A stretch of DNA of 14,298 nt from Paramuribaculum sp. Lineage in GTDB: Bacteria; Bacteroidota; Bacteroidia; Bacteroidales; Muribaculaceae. Each line of letters opens with the position of its first letter. Positions within the stretch are counted from its first letter, which is position 1. The translations under genes and the position numbers were made by a program. Below, piece by piece: positions 4,934 through 13,857 of the stretch. Location of the stretch: positions 1 through 14,298 of the forward strand of contig JAIDKJ010000288.1 of the NCBI GenBank assembly GCA_029051835.1, read 5' to 3'. Under the pieces are notes generated by a model. The model was not told the DNA's origin and ran no database searches. It was given only the letters and a program-made list of their open reading frames with translations.

Positions 4934-7900
4934 TCAGCGGGGGCGGATGGTGATGGTATCGCCGGGGAGATCGATGGTTATGGAGGGGTGAGATGTGAGG
5001 GTGTCGGCAGGGATGGAGTCGGCTGAAATTCTTTTGATGGAATCCGAAGTGGTATCTGATGCCGTTTTGCGGCGTTTTGGCCGCAGGAAATTAAACATGT
5101 TGTCGAAGTCGCGCTTGAACACCACTCCCACGCCCTGGGTGGTCAGCGCCGACCGCAGATAGTAGTTGCGGTCATTATAGCGGTTGTAGGCTCTTAGCCG
5201 AAGTGTGCCGGTGCGGTTGAGCAGATACTCTATGTCGAAGTCGCCTATGAATGTGTTGGAATTCATCGACTTGTCGCGATAGCCGAAGTTGCCGTTGAGA
5301 AGCAGGCGGTTGTTGAGCAGATTGCTCGACAGCGCCAGATCCACCTCCACGTCGGAGAAGTCGCCGCGGTCGGAGCGAATGTTGGGAGCTATGCTCCAGT
5401 TGTCGCTGAGCTGTCCGAGTATCGAACTGAGCTGCGATGATATTGTCGAGGAGGCCACCGACACGAATTCGTTGCCCTTGGTGGCGTTCATGTAGTCGGG
5501 AGTGTAGAAGCGATTGAGCGCCAGCAGATAGATTATCTGGCGGTTCATCATGTCTTCGGTGCTGACTATCGATCTTACTTTGCGGTAGGTGTCGGAGGTC
5601 AGGGTCGGGAATTCCAGATCGAAGGATATGTCGGGGCTGCGCATATCTCCGGCCACATTGAGCAGTGCGTGGACGGGAACATTGGTGCGGTTCAGCTCCT
5701 TGTCCTGAAGAAACGACTCGTCGAGATCCGAGAGGTTGGCGTTGAGCGAGTATATCGCCTGTATGTCGAGCTGAGCGGCGTATGGATCGCCGTGGAATGT
5801 TATCGACGATCCGTCGCGGATAGTGAAGTCCTTGATTATGATGTCCTGCAGCGTGAAGTTGTAGTTGCCGCGCGTGAGGGTATAGGCGCCGAACATGCGC
5901 AGGTCTTCGTTGGCCGAGTCGTAGGTCATGCGCAGATTTCCGTTGCCGAACGCCCGTATGCGGTCGCCACCCACAGGGTCCATGACCAGTGTGACCAGTG
6001 CCGACGGGTTGACATCCACGGCTATATTCATCCTGTAGATGCTTCCCGGACCGTCGTCGTTGGAGCGGGCTATGCGCTCTTTCAGCTCCTTGACGATCTG
6101 GGGCGGACTGGTCAGGCGCTCTATGGAGTCCTTGCGGTGTCTGTCGCGGTCGCGGAACGTGATAAACCGGTAGTCGTAGGCCTGCTCGGCGTCCGAAAGC
6201 ACGAAGGTGAAGCTTGATCCGGGTGCGGTTGACATCTCGACGCCTATATCCACCACTCCGGGCTGTCCGCTGACGGTGGCCGATCCGTTGCCGAATATGC
6301 GGCCAAACCAGCGTTGCTCCTGATTTTCAGGTACATCATAGACAAGCATGTCGCGGGCCTGGGTGATGCGGAACTGGAATTTAGGCCGCTTGAAGAATTC
6401 GTGGTCGAGATAGCCGTTGAGCTTGGCCGTATGTCCGCGGTCGTCATGCAGTGTGATGTCGTGCAGGTCTATATGTCCGGGAGTGAGCCGTACCGTATCG
6501 GATTTAACGTTGTAGAAGGTGTTGGTGAAGTCCACTTTCATTCTGAAATCCTCGGCAAGGATGTCGCCAACCATGTCGATATATTTGAAGCTGCCCCATA
6601 GGCGGGCTTTTCCCGACGCATAGCCGCTCACCGACGAAGTGAAGGCTTCCATGAAAGGCAGCATGAAGCCTACCTCTATGCGGTCGGCGTCGAAATGGAA
6701 GTCGAGGGAGTCCGACAGTGGCATTATACGTCCGTCGATGGTCGAGTGACGTCCGTTGGGCTGGTCAACGGTGGCCTGTATCGCCACGGCGCGGGCGTCG
6801 GCAAGCCAGTGCGACCGTATAGTGGTGTTGCCCATGAGCGAATGGTTGTAGCTGAGTCTGTCCACATAGAGTCCGTCGGTATAGAGCCTCGGTTCGGCCG
6901 ACAGTAGCGATGATGCGTGGAATGTGCCGGTGGCTATGCCTCCGAACATGGCTGTCGGGATGTCGAGCGTTTCAAACACGTAGTCGAGGTTGGCGTTGCG
7001 GAGATCTATCGTAAGACTGTCGGAGGGGTTGTCGCTGACCTTGCCGTCGATTCGCAGGCTTTGTCCGGGGCGCGATATGCTTATGCCCTCTGCCGTGTAG
7101 CAGCGTGGGGCGATCCCTATTTTGGCCGTGCCGATATTCCATACGGTGTCGTTGATGGTTACGTGTCCCGGATTGATGTTTATTTCGGCAGTCAGTGGCT
7201 GTCGCGTTCCGGGGGTGTATACCGGTTCGTGATCGCTGTCGTGCTGTCCGAGAATGGCGTTGAAGCTTACTTCGCCGCTGAAATCGGCCTCACGGTCTAT
7301 GCGCCATCCTATTCTTGAGTCGATGGAGTTGGTTATGGCATGGGCGTCGAGGTTGATGGTGGCTGTGCCCTTCTTCGTCGGGAAAGCGGTGGCTACGGCG
7401 AGGGTGCCGCGTGGCGATGTGCAGCTGTCGGCGTTGAGATCTACATGAAGCGATGTGTTTTCAAGCAGCCGGTTTTTCTGTTGCAGGTATGGTGCGTTGA
7501 CGTCAAGCGCCACGTTGTGTCGGCAGAGGGAGCCGTGTATCTCTACCGGGTATATTACGGCTATAGGCAGTGATGACGCCGGGCCGAGCGGATCGGTAGT
7601 CTTCAGCTTCACTTCCAGTGTCAGTGAGTCGGTCGCCGCCGTATGACTGACGGGTGATGCTTTGGCCGGAGTCGGAAACAGTGCCGGCAGGAGTGCTGCG
7701 GCGCTCTCGCGGAGAATGGCCGTGGTCGACCCTACGGTAAAACGTCCGCTCAATGTGGCGTCGGCAATGTCTGAGGTCAGATTTATGGTGCGTCCGGTCG
7801 AATCATTTTTGGCCGTAATGCTGATCTGATCTATGTCGATGTCGCGTGCGGTCGATCCGCCGAACGACAGTCGGTTGATGTCGACATGTCCGGTAATGTC

Positions 7901-9604
7901 ATCTATTCCGGTGCCTTCTATATCCACATCGGCAGTCATTGATGCTATATGGCTCACCGGTAGCTTGAGAGCCGGTATTGTCGAGAGATCCACACGGCGC
8001 AGGTCGGCTCGTGCGGTGAGCCGGGAGAATGGCAGTGTGGTGAGCGCTTCGAGGTCGAAGTCGAGTCCGGAGTTGGCCGATGAGGCGGCGATGTCAAGGT
8101 TTGTGCCGTCAAAGGCGGCTTCGGCAGTCACGTCGGTTATAGCTTGTCCGTTGTAGATGAGTTCGCCTATGGTTGCCTTCGTACGTCCTGTCAGCTGCCG
8201 GCCGGCTATCATCGCTTCGGCAGCGATGGTGAATCCTGCCTTGCCGATGGCGGCGAGTCGCGGCGATGCCCCGCGGGTAAGAATTGCTCCGTCGAAGTCG
8301 GTGCTTTCTATTGATGCGTTCAGGAGGTAGCCCTCTTTTTTCATGCGTCGATAGTCGGCTTCAAGCTCCAGTGCTCCCGGTGCGAGGGTGGCTGAGGCTG
8401 TCAGCTGTCCGTTGTCGGGGGTCAGGAATGCCTGTCCGAGTATGTTTATACTGCCGGCGTTGTGAAGCAGTGTGTCGGCGTCGTGGCCGAGCCGGCGGCC
8501 GGTCATACGTTTGATCACGTCAGTGGCTTCGGCTCCGTCCATGCCTATGCTCAGGCGTTTCAGATCGATCGATTTCAATTCGCGGGCGGCCTGATTCAGA
8601 GCTATGGAGGCGTCAGCCCGCAGCCACAGATGGCCGTCGTCTGATGTGAAGTCGAGATCAGTCACGCTGAGTTGTGACATTATGCCGTGTATGTGTCCTG
8701 AAAGGTTGAATGTGACTTCCTTGTCGGCCAGTGCGGGCACAAATGGGCTGAGCGTTGGCAGCGACAGATGGCTTTCGGGTAGTATCTTCAGATCAATCGG
8801 GATGGATGCCAGTTCCGACGGCAGTGTCTTCAGACTGGTATAGTTGAGTGTGATGTCGGATATTGACAGCAACGAAAGGGGGGTGGATATGCTGAGGCCG
8901 TTGACCGACATGGATGTGGGGCCTGCGCTGATATCCGCGTCAAGGCTCTCGAGAGCAAACCCGGAGCGTTCGCTGAATGCCATGCGCCTCACTACAGCCT
9001 GATAGTTGTCGTTCGAGATGCGTGGCAGCCGCAGGTCGGCTCTGATGTCGGACAGTGCGATATGGTTGGCGTCGAACCTTCCGGAATCGGCCGTCGCGGC
9101 GTTCTTCACGTCGTAGCTCAGCCCCGATTTACGTATCACGACCGTGTTGATACGCAGGTCATAGGGACGCGGTTTGCGTGTGGTATCGCGTGGCGCGAGC
9201 GCGTCGATCATGGGCTGGATGTTGAGCGGCGCGCCGGCCGAGTCGCGCTGCAGACGTGCGTCAAGTCCGATTATCTCGGCGTAGTTCACCTCCATGCGGC
9301 GCTTGAAGATAAGGCTCGTAAGATTGAGTCCTGCGCCGATATGTTCGGCGGATATGGCTGTGTCCCCTTCGGCATCGGTGATTGATACGCGTTTCAGGGT
9401 TATGCGGCTGAATGGGGCGATATTGACATTGCCTATGCCTACATTCATGCCGAGCAGCGAGGTGAGTTCGCGTTCGGCTGTAGTGCGTATCGAGTTCTGG
9501 ATCCGGGGTATCGAAAGTGCAATAAAAAGTCCTACCGGCACGGTTACGGCCAGTATTATGGCCATCATGACGATGGCTCTCAGTATTTTATAGATCCATT
9601 TCAA
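4934..9604 (-). CDS. tamB: TamB-like translocation/assembly module (AsmA-like, DUF490)
   Basis: This is a very large envelope protein (1556 aa) anchored in the inner membrane by one N-terminal helix (residues 10-31, after the basic stretch MKWIYKILR). The rest spans the periplasm. Proteins of this class are beta-rich bridge-like molecules implicated in outer-membrane protein assembly and, with other AsmA-like proteins, in lipid transport. Most of the chain is repetitive beta-structured sequence (ADLRRVDLS, ADVDIEGTGIDDITGHVDI and similar). The C-terminal TamB/DUF490 domain covers about the last 450 residues and includes FTLQDIIIKDFTIRDG, DLEFPTLTSDTYRKVRS and the end VGVVFKRDFDNMFNFLRP. A charged, Ser/Asp/Thr-rich tail of about 49 residues follows. 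The start appears to be TTG at 9604: an in-frame TAG lies only 12 bp upstream and the first in-frame ATG (9568) would remove the basic flank of the membrane anchor. No TamA-like barrel gene is visible nearby. Confidence 0.92.
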   Translation of the reverse strand: MKWIYKILRAIVMMAIILAVTVPVGLFIALSIPRIQNSIRTTAERELTSLLGMNVGIGNVNIAPFSRITLKRVSITDAEGDTAISAEHIGAGLNLTSLIFKRRMEVNYAEIIGLDARLQRDSAGAPLNIQPMIDALAPRDTTRKPRPYDLRINTVVIRKSGLSYDVKNAATADSGRFDANHIALSDIRADLRLPRISNDNYQAVVRRMAFSERSGFALESLDADISAGPTSMSVNGLSISTPLSLLSISDITLNYTSLKTLPSELASIPIDLKILPESHLSLPTLSPFVPALADKEVTFNLSGHIHGIMSQLSVTDLDFTSDDGHLWLRADASIALNQAARELKSIDLKRLSIGMDGAEATDVIKRMTGRRLGHDADTLLHNAGSINILGQAFLTPDNGQLTASATLAPGALELEADYRRMKKEGYLLNASIESTDFDGAILTRGASPRLAAIGKAGFTIAAEAMIAGRQLTGRTKATIGELIYNGQAITDVTAEAAFDGTNLDIAASSANSGLDFDLEALTTLPFSRLTARADLRRVDLSTIPALKLPVSHIASMTADVDIEGTGIDDITGHVDINRLSFGGSTARDIDIDQISITAKNDSTGRTINLTSDIADATLSGRFTVGSTTAILRESAAALLPALFPTPAKASPVSHTAATDSLTLEVKLKTTDPLGPASSLPIAVIYPVEIHGSLCRHNVALDVNAPYLQQKNRLLENTSLHVDLNADSCTSPRGTLAVATAFPTKKGTATINLDAHAITNSIDSRIGWRIDREADFSGEVSFNAILGQHDSDHEPVYTPGTRQPLTAEININPGHVTINDTVWNIGTAKIGIAPRCYTAEGISISRPGQSLRIDGKVSDNPSDSLTIDLRNANLDYVFETLDIPTAMFGGIATGTFHASSLLSAEPRLYTDGLYVDRLSYNHSLMGNTTIRSHWLADARAVAIQATVDQPNGRHSTIDGRIMPLSDSLDFHFDADRIEVGFMLPFMEAFTSSVSGYASGKARLWGSFKYIDMVGDILAEDFRMKVDFTNTFYNVKSDTVRLTPGHIDLHDITLHDDRGHTAKLNGYLDHEFFKRPKFQFRITQARDMLVYDVPENQEQRWFGRIFGNGSATVSGQPGVVDIGVEMSTAPGSSFTFVLSDAEQAYDYRFITFRDRDRHRKDSIERLTSPPQIVKELKERIARSNDDGPGSIYRMNIAVDVNPSALVTLVMDPVGGDRIRAFGNGNLRMTYDSANEDLRMFGAYTLTRGNYNFTLQDIIIKDFTIRDGSSITFHGDPYAAQLDIQAIYSLNANLSDLDESFLQDKELNRTNVPVHALLNVAGDMRSPDISFDLEFPTLTSDTYRKVRSIVSTEDMMNRQIIYLLALNRFYTPDYMNATKGNEFVSVASSTISSQLSSILGQLSDNWSIAPNIRSDRGDFSDVEVDLALSSNLLNNRLLLNGNFGYRDKSMNSNTFIGDFDIEYLLNRTGTLRLRAYNRYNDRNYYLRSALTTQGVGVVFKRDFDNMFNFLRPKRRKTASDTTSDSIKRISADSIPADTLTSHPSITIDLPGDTITIRPR

Positions 9605-9659
9605 TGCCTGTCGCTACGAAGTGCGGCTATCGTTGGCGGATGTGCCACCGAAGCGGATG

Positions 9660-9690
9660 CAAAGATACAAAAATTAAGCTTCGTATCGAA
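9660..9690 (-). promoter_or_regulatory. Probable tamB promoter
   Basis: On the minus strand TATCTTTG (9667-9660) is an exact TAnnTTTG match followed by C. TTCG at 9690-9687 with a 19-nt spacer is one mismatch from the TTTG -33 element. It lies in the 142-bp priA-tamB gap and would give a leader of about 50 nt before the TTG at 9604. tamB can therefore probably be transcribed independently of priA. Confidence 0.6.
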
Positions 9691-9746
9691 CGGACGATTA
9701 TCGTTTTAAGCCACTGTTTTGGCCAAAAAAGTATAAAACGCGCTCT

Positions 9747-12218
9747 TTACATCGGGTCGACGTCGTAGTAGATCTGAGCTGAACGGATCGGGCTGCCCGG
9801 TACGCTGTGCATCCGCTCGTAGAGATCGCGGAGTATGGTGCGCACTTTGGTCATGGATGCCTCTGTTTCGATCTTGAGCATTATCTTGCGTATGTAGAGC
9901 TGCTGTATGCGTCCTACGTGAGGTTCTTCGGGACCGTATACACGGTTGCCGAACAGTTGTCGCAGGGCATGGGTGTAGGCCACGGCTATGGAATCGACCT
10001 CTCTCGGATCGCGGTGCTTGATGTAGATGTAGATGATGCGGGTGAAGGGCGGATACAGAAACTTGCGTCGCTCCTCGATCTCGTAGCTGTAAAATCCGAG
10101 ATAGTCATGAGAGGCTACGTAGGGCAGCACCGGATGTGAGGGCTGATAGGCCTGGATGATGACATGGCCGGGTGTGCCGCGCCGTCCGGCTCGTCCGGCC
10201 ACCTGTTCCATCATGTTGAAAGCTCTCTCGGAGGCGCGGAAGTCGGGCACGTTGAGCATGGCGTCGGCGCTCAGTATCACGACTGCCGACACGCCGGCGA
10301 AGTCCAGACCCTTGGTGACCATCTGTGTGCCGATCAGTATGTCGGCCTTCCTTTCCGAAAAGTCGTTGATTATCTGCTGATAGCTATCCTTGCTGCGTGT
10401 GGTGTCGAGATCCATGCGCAGGGTGGTGGCGCCGGTGAAGGCCGCTCCGACTTCGTCTTCTACGCGCTCGGTGCCGAAGCCGAGCACTTCGATGGCCGGC
10501 TCCTTGCAGGCCGGACATACTGTCGGCAGCGGGTACTGTGATCCGCAGTAGTGGCATACAAGGCGGTCTATACGCTTGTGGTAGGTGAGGGTGACATCGC
10601 AATGCTCGCATTTCGGAGAGTGGCCGCAGCTGCTGCACTCGGCCACCGGCGCGAAGCCGCGGCGGTTGATGAACACAATGGCCTGTTCGCCGTTGGCCGT
10701 CGCTTCAGCCACAGTGCGCGATGCGTCGGCCGACAGCGGTCCTTTGACCTCGCCGCGCAGACGGGCGCGCTTCATGTCGACGACTGCTACCTCCGGGAGA
10801 ACCGCCGCGCCGTAACGTTCGGTCAGTTCCACCAGTCCGAATCGTCCGGTTGTGGCCTTGTAGTAGGTTTCTACCGATGGGGTGGCGCTTCCGAGAAGCG
10901 TTTTCGCGCCGTGCATCCGGGCAAGCACCATAGCGGTGTCGCGGGCGTTGTAGCGTGGAGCCGGATCCTGCTGTTTGTAGCTCGTTTCGTGTTCTTCGTC
11001 CACTATCACGAGGCCGAGCGGACCGAACGGAAGCATCACCGAAGAGCGTGCTCCGATCACCACACACGGTTCGTCGGAGCCGAGCAGCCGTTTCCATATG
11101 TCGACACGTTCATTGTCGGTGAATTTGGAGTGGTAGATCACAACCTTGTCGCCGAATACGCGTTGCAGACGCTCTGTGAGCTGTGTAGTCAGCGCTATTT
11201 CAGGCACCAGATACAACACCTGCCGGCGCTGTCGGAGCACGAAGTCGATCAGGTGGATGTATAGCTCGGTCTTGCCGCTCGAGGTGACGCCGCGCAGCAG
11301 GGTGACATTTTTGTCGCGCCACGAGGCGTGGATGGCGCTCAGGGCTTCGCGCTGCGGATCGCTCAGAGTGGGCAGCGAGGCGGTTACAAGGCCGTTGAAT
11401 CTGAACCGTCCGATCTCCTTGCGGTAGATCTCCACGATCCCTTTCTGCTGGAGAGCCTTCAGGATAGGCAGATTGATTTCGGCACGCTCGCATAGGGCTT
11501 TGACCGGCACTTCGCACGGTTCGCCGCGCATGATTCCCGACATGTCGGTCAGCGCGAGGAGTGCGGCTTCCTGACGGCGTGCCGACACCACGGCGTCGAA
11601 GGCGCGGTGGAGTGCTTCGGTATCGCCGTGGCCGAAAGCCATGCGCACGTAGGTTTCGCGGCGTGGAGCATAGCGTTCGACCAGTTTCTCGCTGATGGCA
11701 ACAGCTTTTTTTTCGATCAGCCGGCCTATCAGGGCATTGACGCCGGTAAAGCCTGTCAGTTTCTCGATGTCGGCCACAGTCAGCCGTTTGGCTGCATGAT
11801 CGAGCGTCTGAAGCACTATGATCTCGCGTTCCGACAGCCGTGACAGCTGATCCTCTTCAAAATCCGGCACCGGCTCAACGAATGTTTCGCTTTCCACCTT
11901 CAGTCCGGCCGGCAGGGCGGCTTTCATCACCTCGCCGGTGGTCGACAGGTAGTAGTCGGCTATCCAGTTCCATAGCTGTATCTGTGGCCGCTTTATGATC
12001 GGGGTGCCGGAGTCGAGCACTGCCGCGATGGCTTTCAGTTCAAACCCTTCGGGCTTGCGGTCGCTTACGGAGTCGACTATGCCTGTGTAGAATTTGCGAC
12101 GGCCGAATGGCACGATGACCCTCGACCCTATACGCAGCTGCCGCTCCGCTTCGGGGGGCACCTCGTAAGTGAATCCACCCTGTAGCGGGAGCGGCAGTAT
12201 GACTTGTGCGTAGGTCAT
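9747..12218 (-). CDS. priA: Primosomal protein N', replication restart helicase PriA
   Basis: PriA recognises stalled or recombined replication forks, unwinds the lagging strand 3'-5' with ATP and reloads the replicative helicase. From the ATG at 12218 (MTYAQVILPLPLQGGFTYEV) it has 823 aa, in the usual range for Bacteroidetes. The N-terminal 3'-DNA-binding domain (about 1-100) is followed by a winged-helix region. The helicase core carries Walker A GVTSSGKT (310-317), DEEH (407-410), GSATPS (443-448), GTQMVTKGLDF (630-640) and QVAGRAGRR (672-680). Eight cysteines (528, 531, 537, 540, 555, 558, 568, 571) form the two zinc sites. The open frame continues upstream to 12455, but that extension is Arg-rich shadow of the Nudix gene. 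The ATG overlaps the Nudix stop as ATGA, which suggests coupled translation. Confidence 0.97.
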   Translation of the reverse strand: MTYAQVILPLPLQGGFTYEVPPEAERQLRIGSRVIVPFGRRKFYTGIVDSVSDRKPEGFELKAIAAVLDSGTPIIKRPQIQLWNWIADYYLSTTGEVMKAALPAGLKVESETFVEPVPDFEEDQLSRLSEREIIVLQTLDHAAKRLTVADIEKLTGFTGVNALIGRLIEKKAVAISEKLVERYAPRRETYVRMAFGHGDTEALHRAFDAVVSARRQEAALLALTDMSGIMRGEPCEVPVKALCERAEINLPILKALQQKGIVEIYRKEIGRFRFNGLVTASLPTLSDPQREALSAIHASWRDKNVTLLRGVTSSGKTELYIHLIDFVLRQRRQVLYLVPEIALTTQLTERLQRVFGDKVVIYHSKFTDNERVDIWKRLLGSDEPCVVIGARSSVMLPFGPLGLVIVDEEHETSYKQQDPAPRYNARDTAMVLARMHGAKTLLGSATPSVETYYKATTGRFGLVELTERYGAAVLPEVAVVDMKRARLRGEVKGPLSADASRTVAEATANGEQAIVFINRRGFAPVAECSSCGHSPKCEHCDVTLTYHKRIDRLVCHYCGSQYPLPTVCPACKEPAIEVLGFGTERVEDEVGAAFTGATTLRMDLDTTRSKDSYQQIINDFSERKADILIGTQMVTKGLDFAGVSAVVILSADAMLNVPDFRASERAFNMMEQVAGRAGRRGTPGHVIIQAYQPSHPVLPYVASHDYLGFYSYEIEERRKFLYPPFTRIIYIYIKHRDPREVDSIAVAYTHALRQLFGNRVYGPEEPHVGRIQQLYIRKIMLKIETEASMTKVRTILRDLYERMHSVPGSPIRSAQIYYDVDPM

Positions 12219-12784
12219 CGACGATCGAGTCCGAGAGCGAAATAGCGCCAGAGCGGAGCGGCCATGAGAGCCTGCTTCATCCTGTCGGTCGAGAGCAGGG
12301 TCAGCAGTTCGTCGCGGGTCAGAAGTCGCACGTCGATATCCTCGTTGGCATCGAGATGTTGCTGCGATGTGCGCTCCACGCCTTTGGCTATGTAGCAGTA
12401 GGTCAGATTGTCGGTGACGCTCGGATTGCCCGATATGACGCATCCGAGTTCCCATTCGCCACCGGTGTAGCCGGTTTCCTCCTCAAGCTCGCGCCGGGCG
12501 GCGTCGAGCGGATCTTCGCCTTTCTCGACAACTCCGGCGCATAGCTCTATCCCCACCTGTCCCAGACCGTGGCGATATTGCTCGACCATCACGTAGCGGC
12601 CGTCGGCGGTGACGGCTATGACATTGACCCACGACGGGTATTCGAGCACGTAGAATTCGTCGTTGACACGTCCGTCGGGAAGCTCCACGGTGTCGCGCCG
12701 GGCTGTGAGCCACGGGCGCCGGAACAGATATTCCGACGAGAGTGTCTTCCAGCGTTTGCTGTCGTCAGTCTGAAGGTTGTCCAT
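12215..12784 (-). CDS. Nudix hydrolase, ADP-ribose pyrophosphatase-like
   Basis: This cytoplasmic 189-aa hydrolase cleaves nucleoside diphosphates linked to another moiety, most likely ADP-ribose to AMP and ribose 5-phosphate. The Nudix box GX5EX7REUXEEXGU is complete at residues 84-106, from GVVEKGE to RELEEETGY. A proline 15 residues past the box (Pro121, in GNPSVTDN) is the usual mark of the ADP-ribose subfamily. The N-terminal strand region with FYVLEYPSWVNVIAV also fits that group. I chose the ATG at 12784 (MDNLQTDDSKRWK). A TTG five codons upstream (12799) is less likely. It lies 29 bp after the GH130 gene and its TGA overlaps the priA ATG, so it is in the middle of an operon. Exact substrate is inference. 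Confidence 0.93.
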   Translation of the reverse strand: MDNLQTDDSKRWKTLSSEYLFRRPWLTARRDTVELPDGRVNDEFYVLEYPSWVNVIAVTADGRYVMVEQYRHGLGQVGIELCAGVVEKGEDPLDAARRELEEETGYTGGEWELGCVISGNPSVTDNLTYCYIAKGVERTSQQHLDANEDIDVRLLTRDELLTLLSTDRMKQALMAAPLWRYFALGLDRR

Positions 12785-12813
12785 CGGTGATGCGGTCAAG
12801 TGGTGGAATAATG

Positions 12814-13818
12814 TCAGACGAGGGAATTGCGGCGGGTCCAGTCAATTACTTCGTCGACTTTGGCAAATGCCATGCCGGTGACGGTGTCGGCGCAGCCGTA
12901 GTACACGGCCATGCGGCCGGTGGGAGCGTCGACGAGAGCGGCGCAGGGGAATGTCACGTTGGGCACGTCGCCTGTCAGTTCGTAGATTTCGCGCGGCGAG
13001 ATCAGATAGGGGGCGCTGCGGGCTATCACTTCCCACGGACGGTCAAGGTCAAGCAGAGCCGAGCCGAAGGCGTAAACGTAGCCGTTGCACGAGCGGAGTA
13101 CGCCATGGTAGAGAAGCAGCCAGCCTTCCGACGTTTCGATGGGCACGGGGCCGGCGCCGATCTTCATGCACTGCCATGCGCTCTCCTCGAAGCGGGCGGG
13201 CGCCATCACGTGGCGGTGATGTCCCCAGAACTCCATGTCGGGCGATTCGGAGTAGAAAATGTCGCCGAAAGCGGTGTGGCCGGTGTCGCTCGGACGCGAG
13301 AGCATGGCATAGCGGCCATTGATCTTGCGGGGGAACAGCACTCCGTTGCGGTTGTAGGGCAGGAAGGCGTTTTCGAGCTGATGGAAGGTGCGGAAGTCTT
13401 CGGTCCACGCCACTCCGATTGTGGGGCCGTGGTAACCGTTACACCAGGTCACCCAATAGCGGTCGTCGATATGTGCCACGCGCGGATCGTAGCCGTATTC
13501 CCAGCGGGCTATTTCGGGATCGGCGCCGGTCAGCACCACGTCGGCCTCATCGATGTGCCAGTTGATGCCGTCGTGGGAAAATCCCGGATGGATGCGCATG
13601 CGGCGGTTGGTGTCGTCGACTCTGAACACTCCGGCAAATTCCCAGCCGTCGCGGCCATAAGGCACCACGGCCGAGTTGAATATGCTGTTGGAAGTGGGCA
13701 GAAGGTCGCGAGGTATAACGGGGTTGGCCGAGTAGCGCCACATGACGTGGTCACATCCCTGCGGACGATCCTGCCAGGGGATATTGGGGATGGCTTGTCC
13801 TTTGATTTCGAGTGCCAT
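12814..13818 (-). CDS. Glycoside hydrolase family 130 enzyme, probable beta-mannoside phosphorylase
   Basis: This 334-aa enzyme is a five-bladed beta-propeller protein of GH130. The family phosphorolyses beta-1,4-mannosides (for example mannosyl-N-acetylglucosamine, as reported for Bacteroides BT1033) or hydrolyses beta-1,2-mannosides. Family signatures are [10 protein letters not shown] (28-37), [11 protein letters not shown] (43-53), [20 protein letters not shown] (62-81), YDPRV with the probable catalytic Asp111, [10 protein letters not shown] (129-138), [21 protein letters not shown] (156-176) and [21 protein letters not shown] (185-205). Basic residues that bind phosphate in the phosphorylases appear kept (Arg164/Lys165, His238 in LYHGV), which favours phosphorolysis; that is inference. 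It has no signal peptide, so it acts on imported sugars. No SusC/SusD or other glycan genes lie in the window. It sits between a TonB-like gene (33 bp) and a Nudix gene (29 bp). Confidence 0.93.
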   Translation of the reverse strand: MALEIKGQAIPNIPWQDRPQGCDHVMWRYSANPVIPRDLLPTSNSIFNSAVVPYGRDGWEFAGVFRVDDTNRRMRIHPGFSHDGINWHIDEADVVLTGADPEIARWEYGYDPRVAHIDDRYWVTWCNGYHGPTIGVAWTEDFRTFHQLENAFLPYNRNGVLFPRKINGRYAMLSRPSDTGHTAFGDIFYSESPDMEFWGHHRHVMAPARFEESAWQCMKIGAGPVPIETSEGWLLLYHGVLRSCNGYVYAFGSALLDLDRPWEVIARSAPYLISPREIYELTGDVPNVTFPCAALVDAPTGRMAVYYGCADTVTGMAFAKVDEVIDWTRRNSLV

Positions 13819-13843
13819 AATACTTGATTTAATTGGATATACG

Positions 13844-13857
13844 GAATAAAGTTATTC
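13844..13857. repeat. Short inverted repeat at the TonB-like stop codon
   Basis: GAATAA (13844-13849), AG, TTATTC (13852-13857) is a 6-bp perfect inverted repeat spanning the stop codon of the TonB-like gene, just upstream of GH130. It is AT-rich with no T-tract beyond it, so it is probably too weak to terminate transcription. It may be incidental. Confidence 0.3.

Noticed and set aside
4922..4938. GCTGA/TCAGC hairpin between the four-helix-bundle gene and tamB as a bidirectional terminator
   Set aside because: The stem has only 5 bp, includes the tamB stop codon and lacks a T-tract.
9691..9746. GGCCA/TGGCT stem-loop after priA as a terminator
   Set aside because: On the minus strand the 5-bp stem is followed by TAAAA rather than T residues. 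Too weak to call.
12219..12455. N-terminal extension of PriA by 79 codons
   Set aside because: It overlaps the Nudix coding sequence in another frame and is Arg/His/Ser-rich. PriA homology starts at MTYAQVILPLPL.
12742..13827. Plus-strand open frame (361 codons) opposite GH130 and Nudix
   Set aside because: The minus strand encodes an unmistakable GH130 protein. GC-rich genes leave long antisense frames, and this one has Gly/His/Ala-rich nonsense composition.
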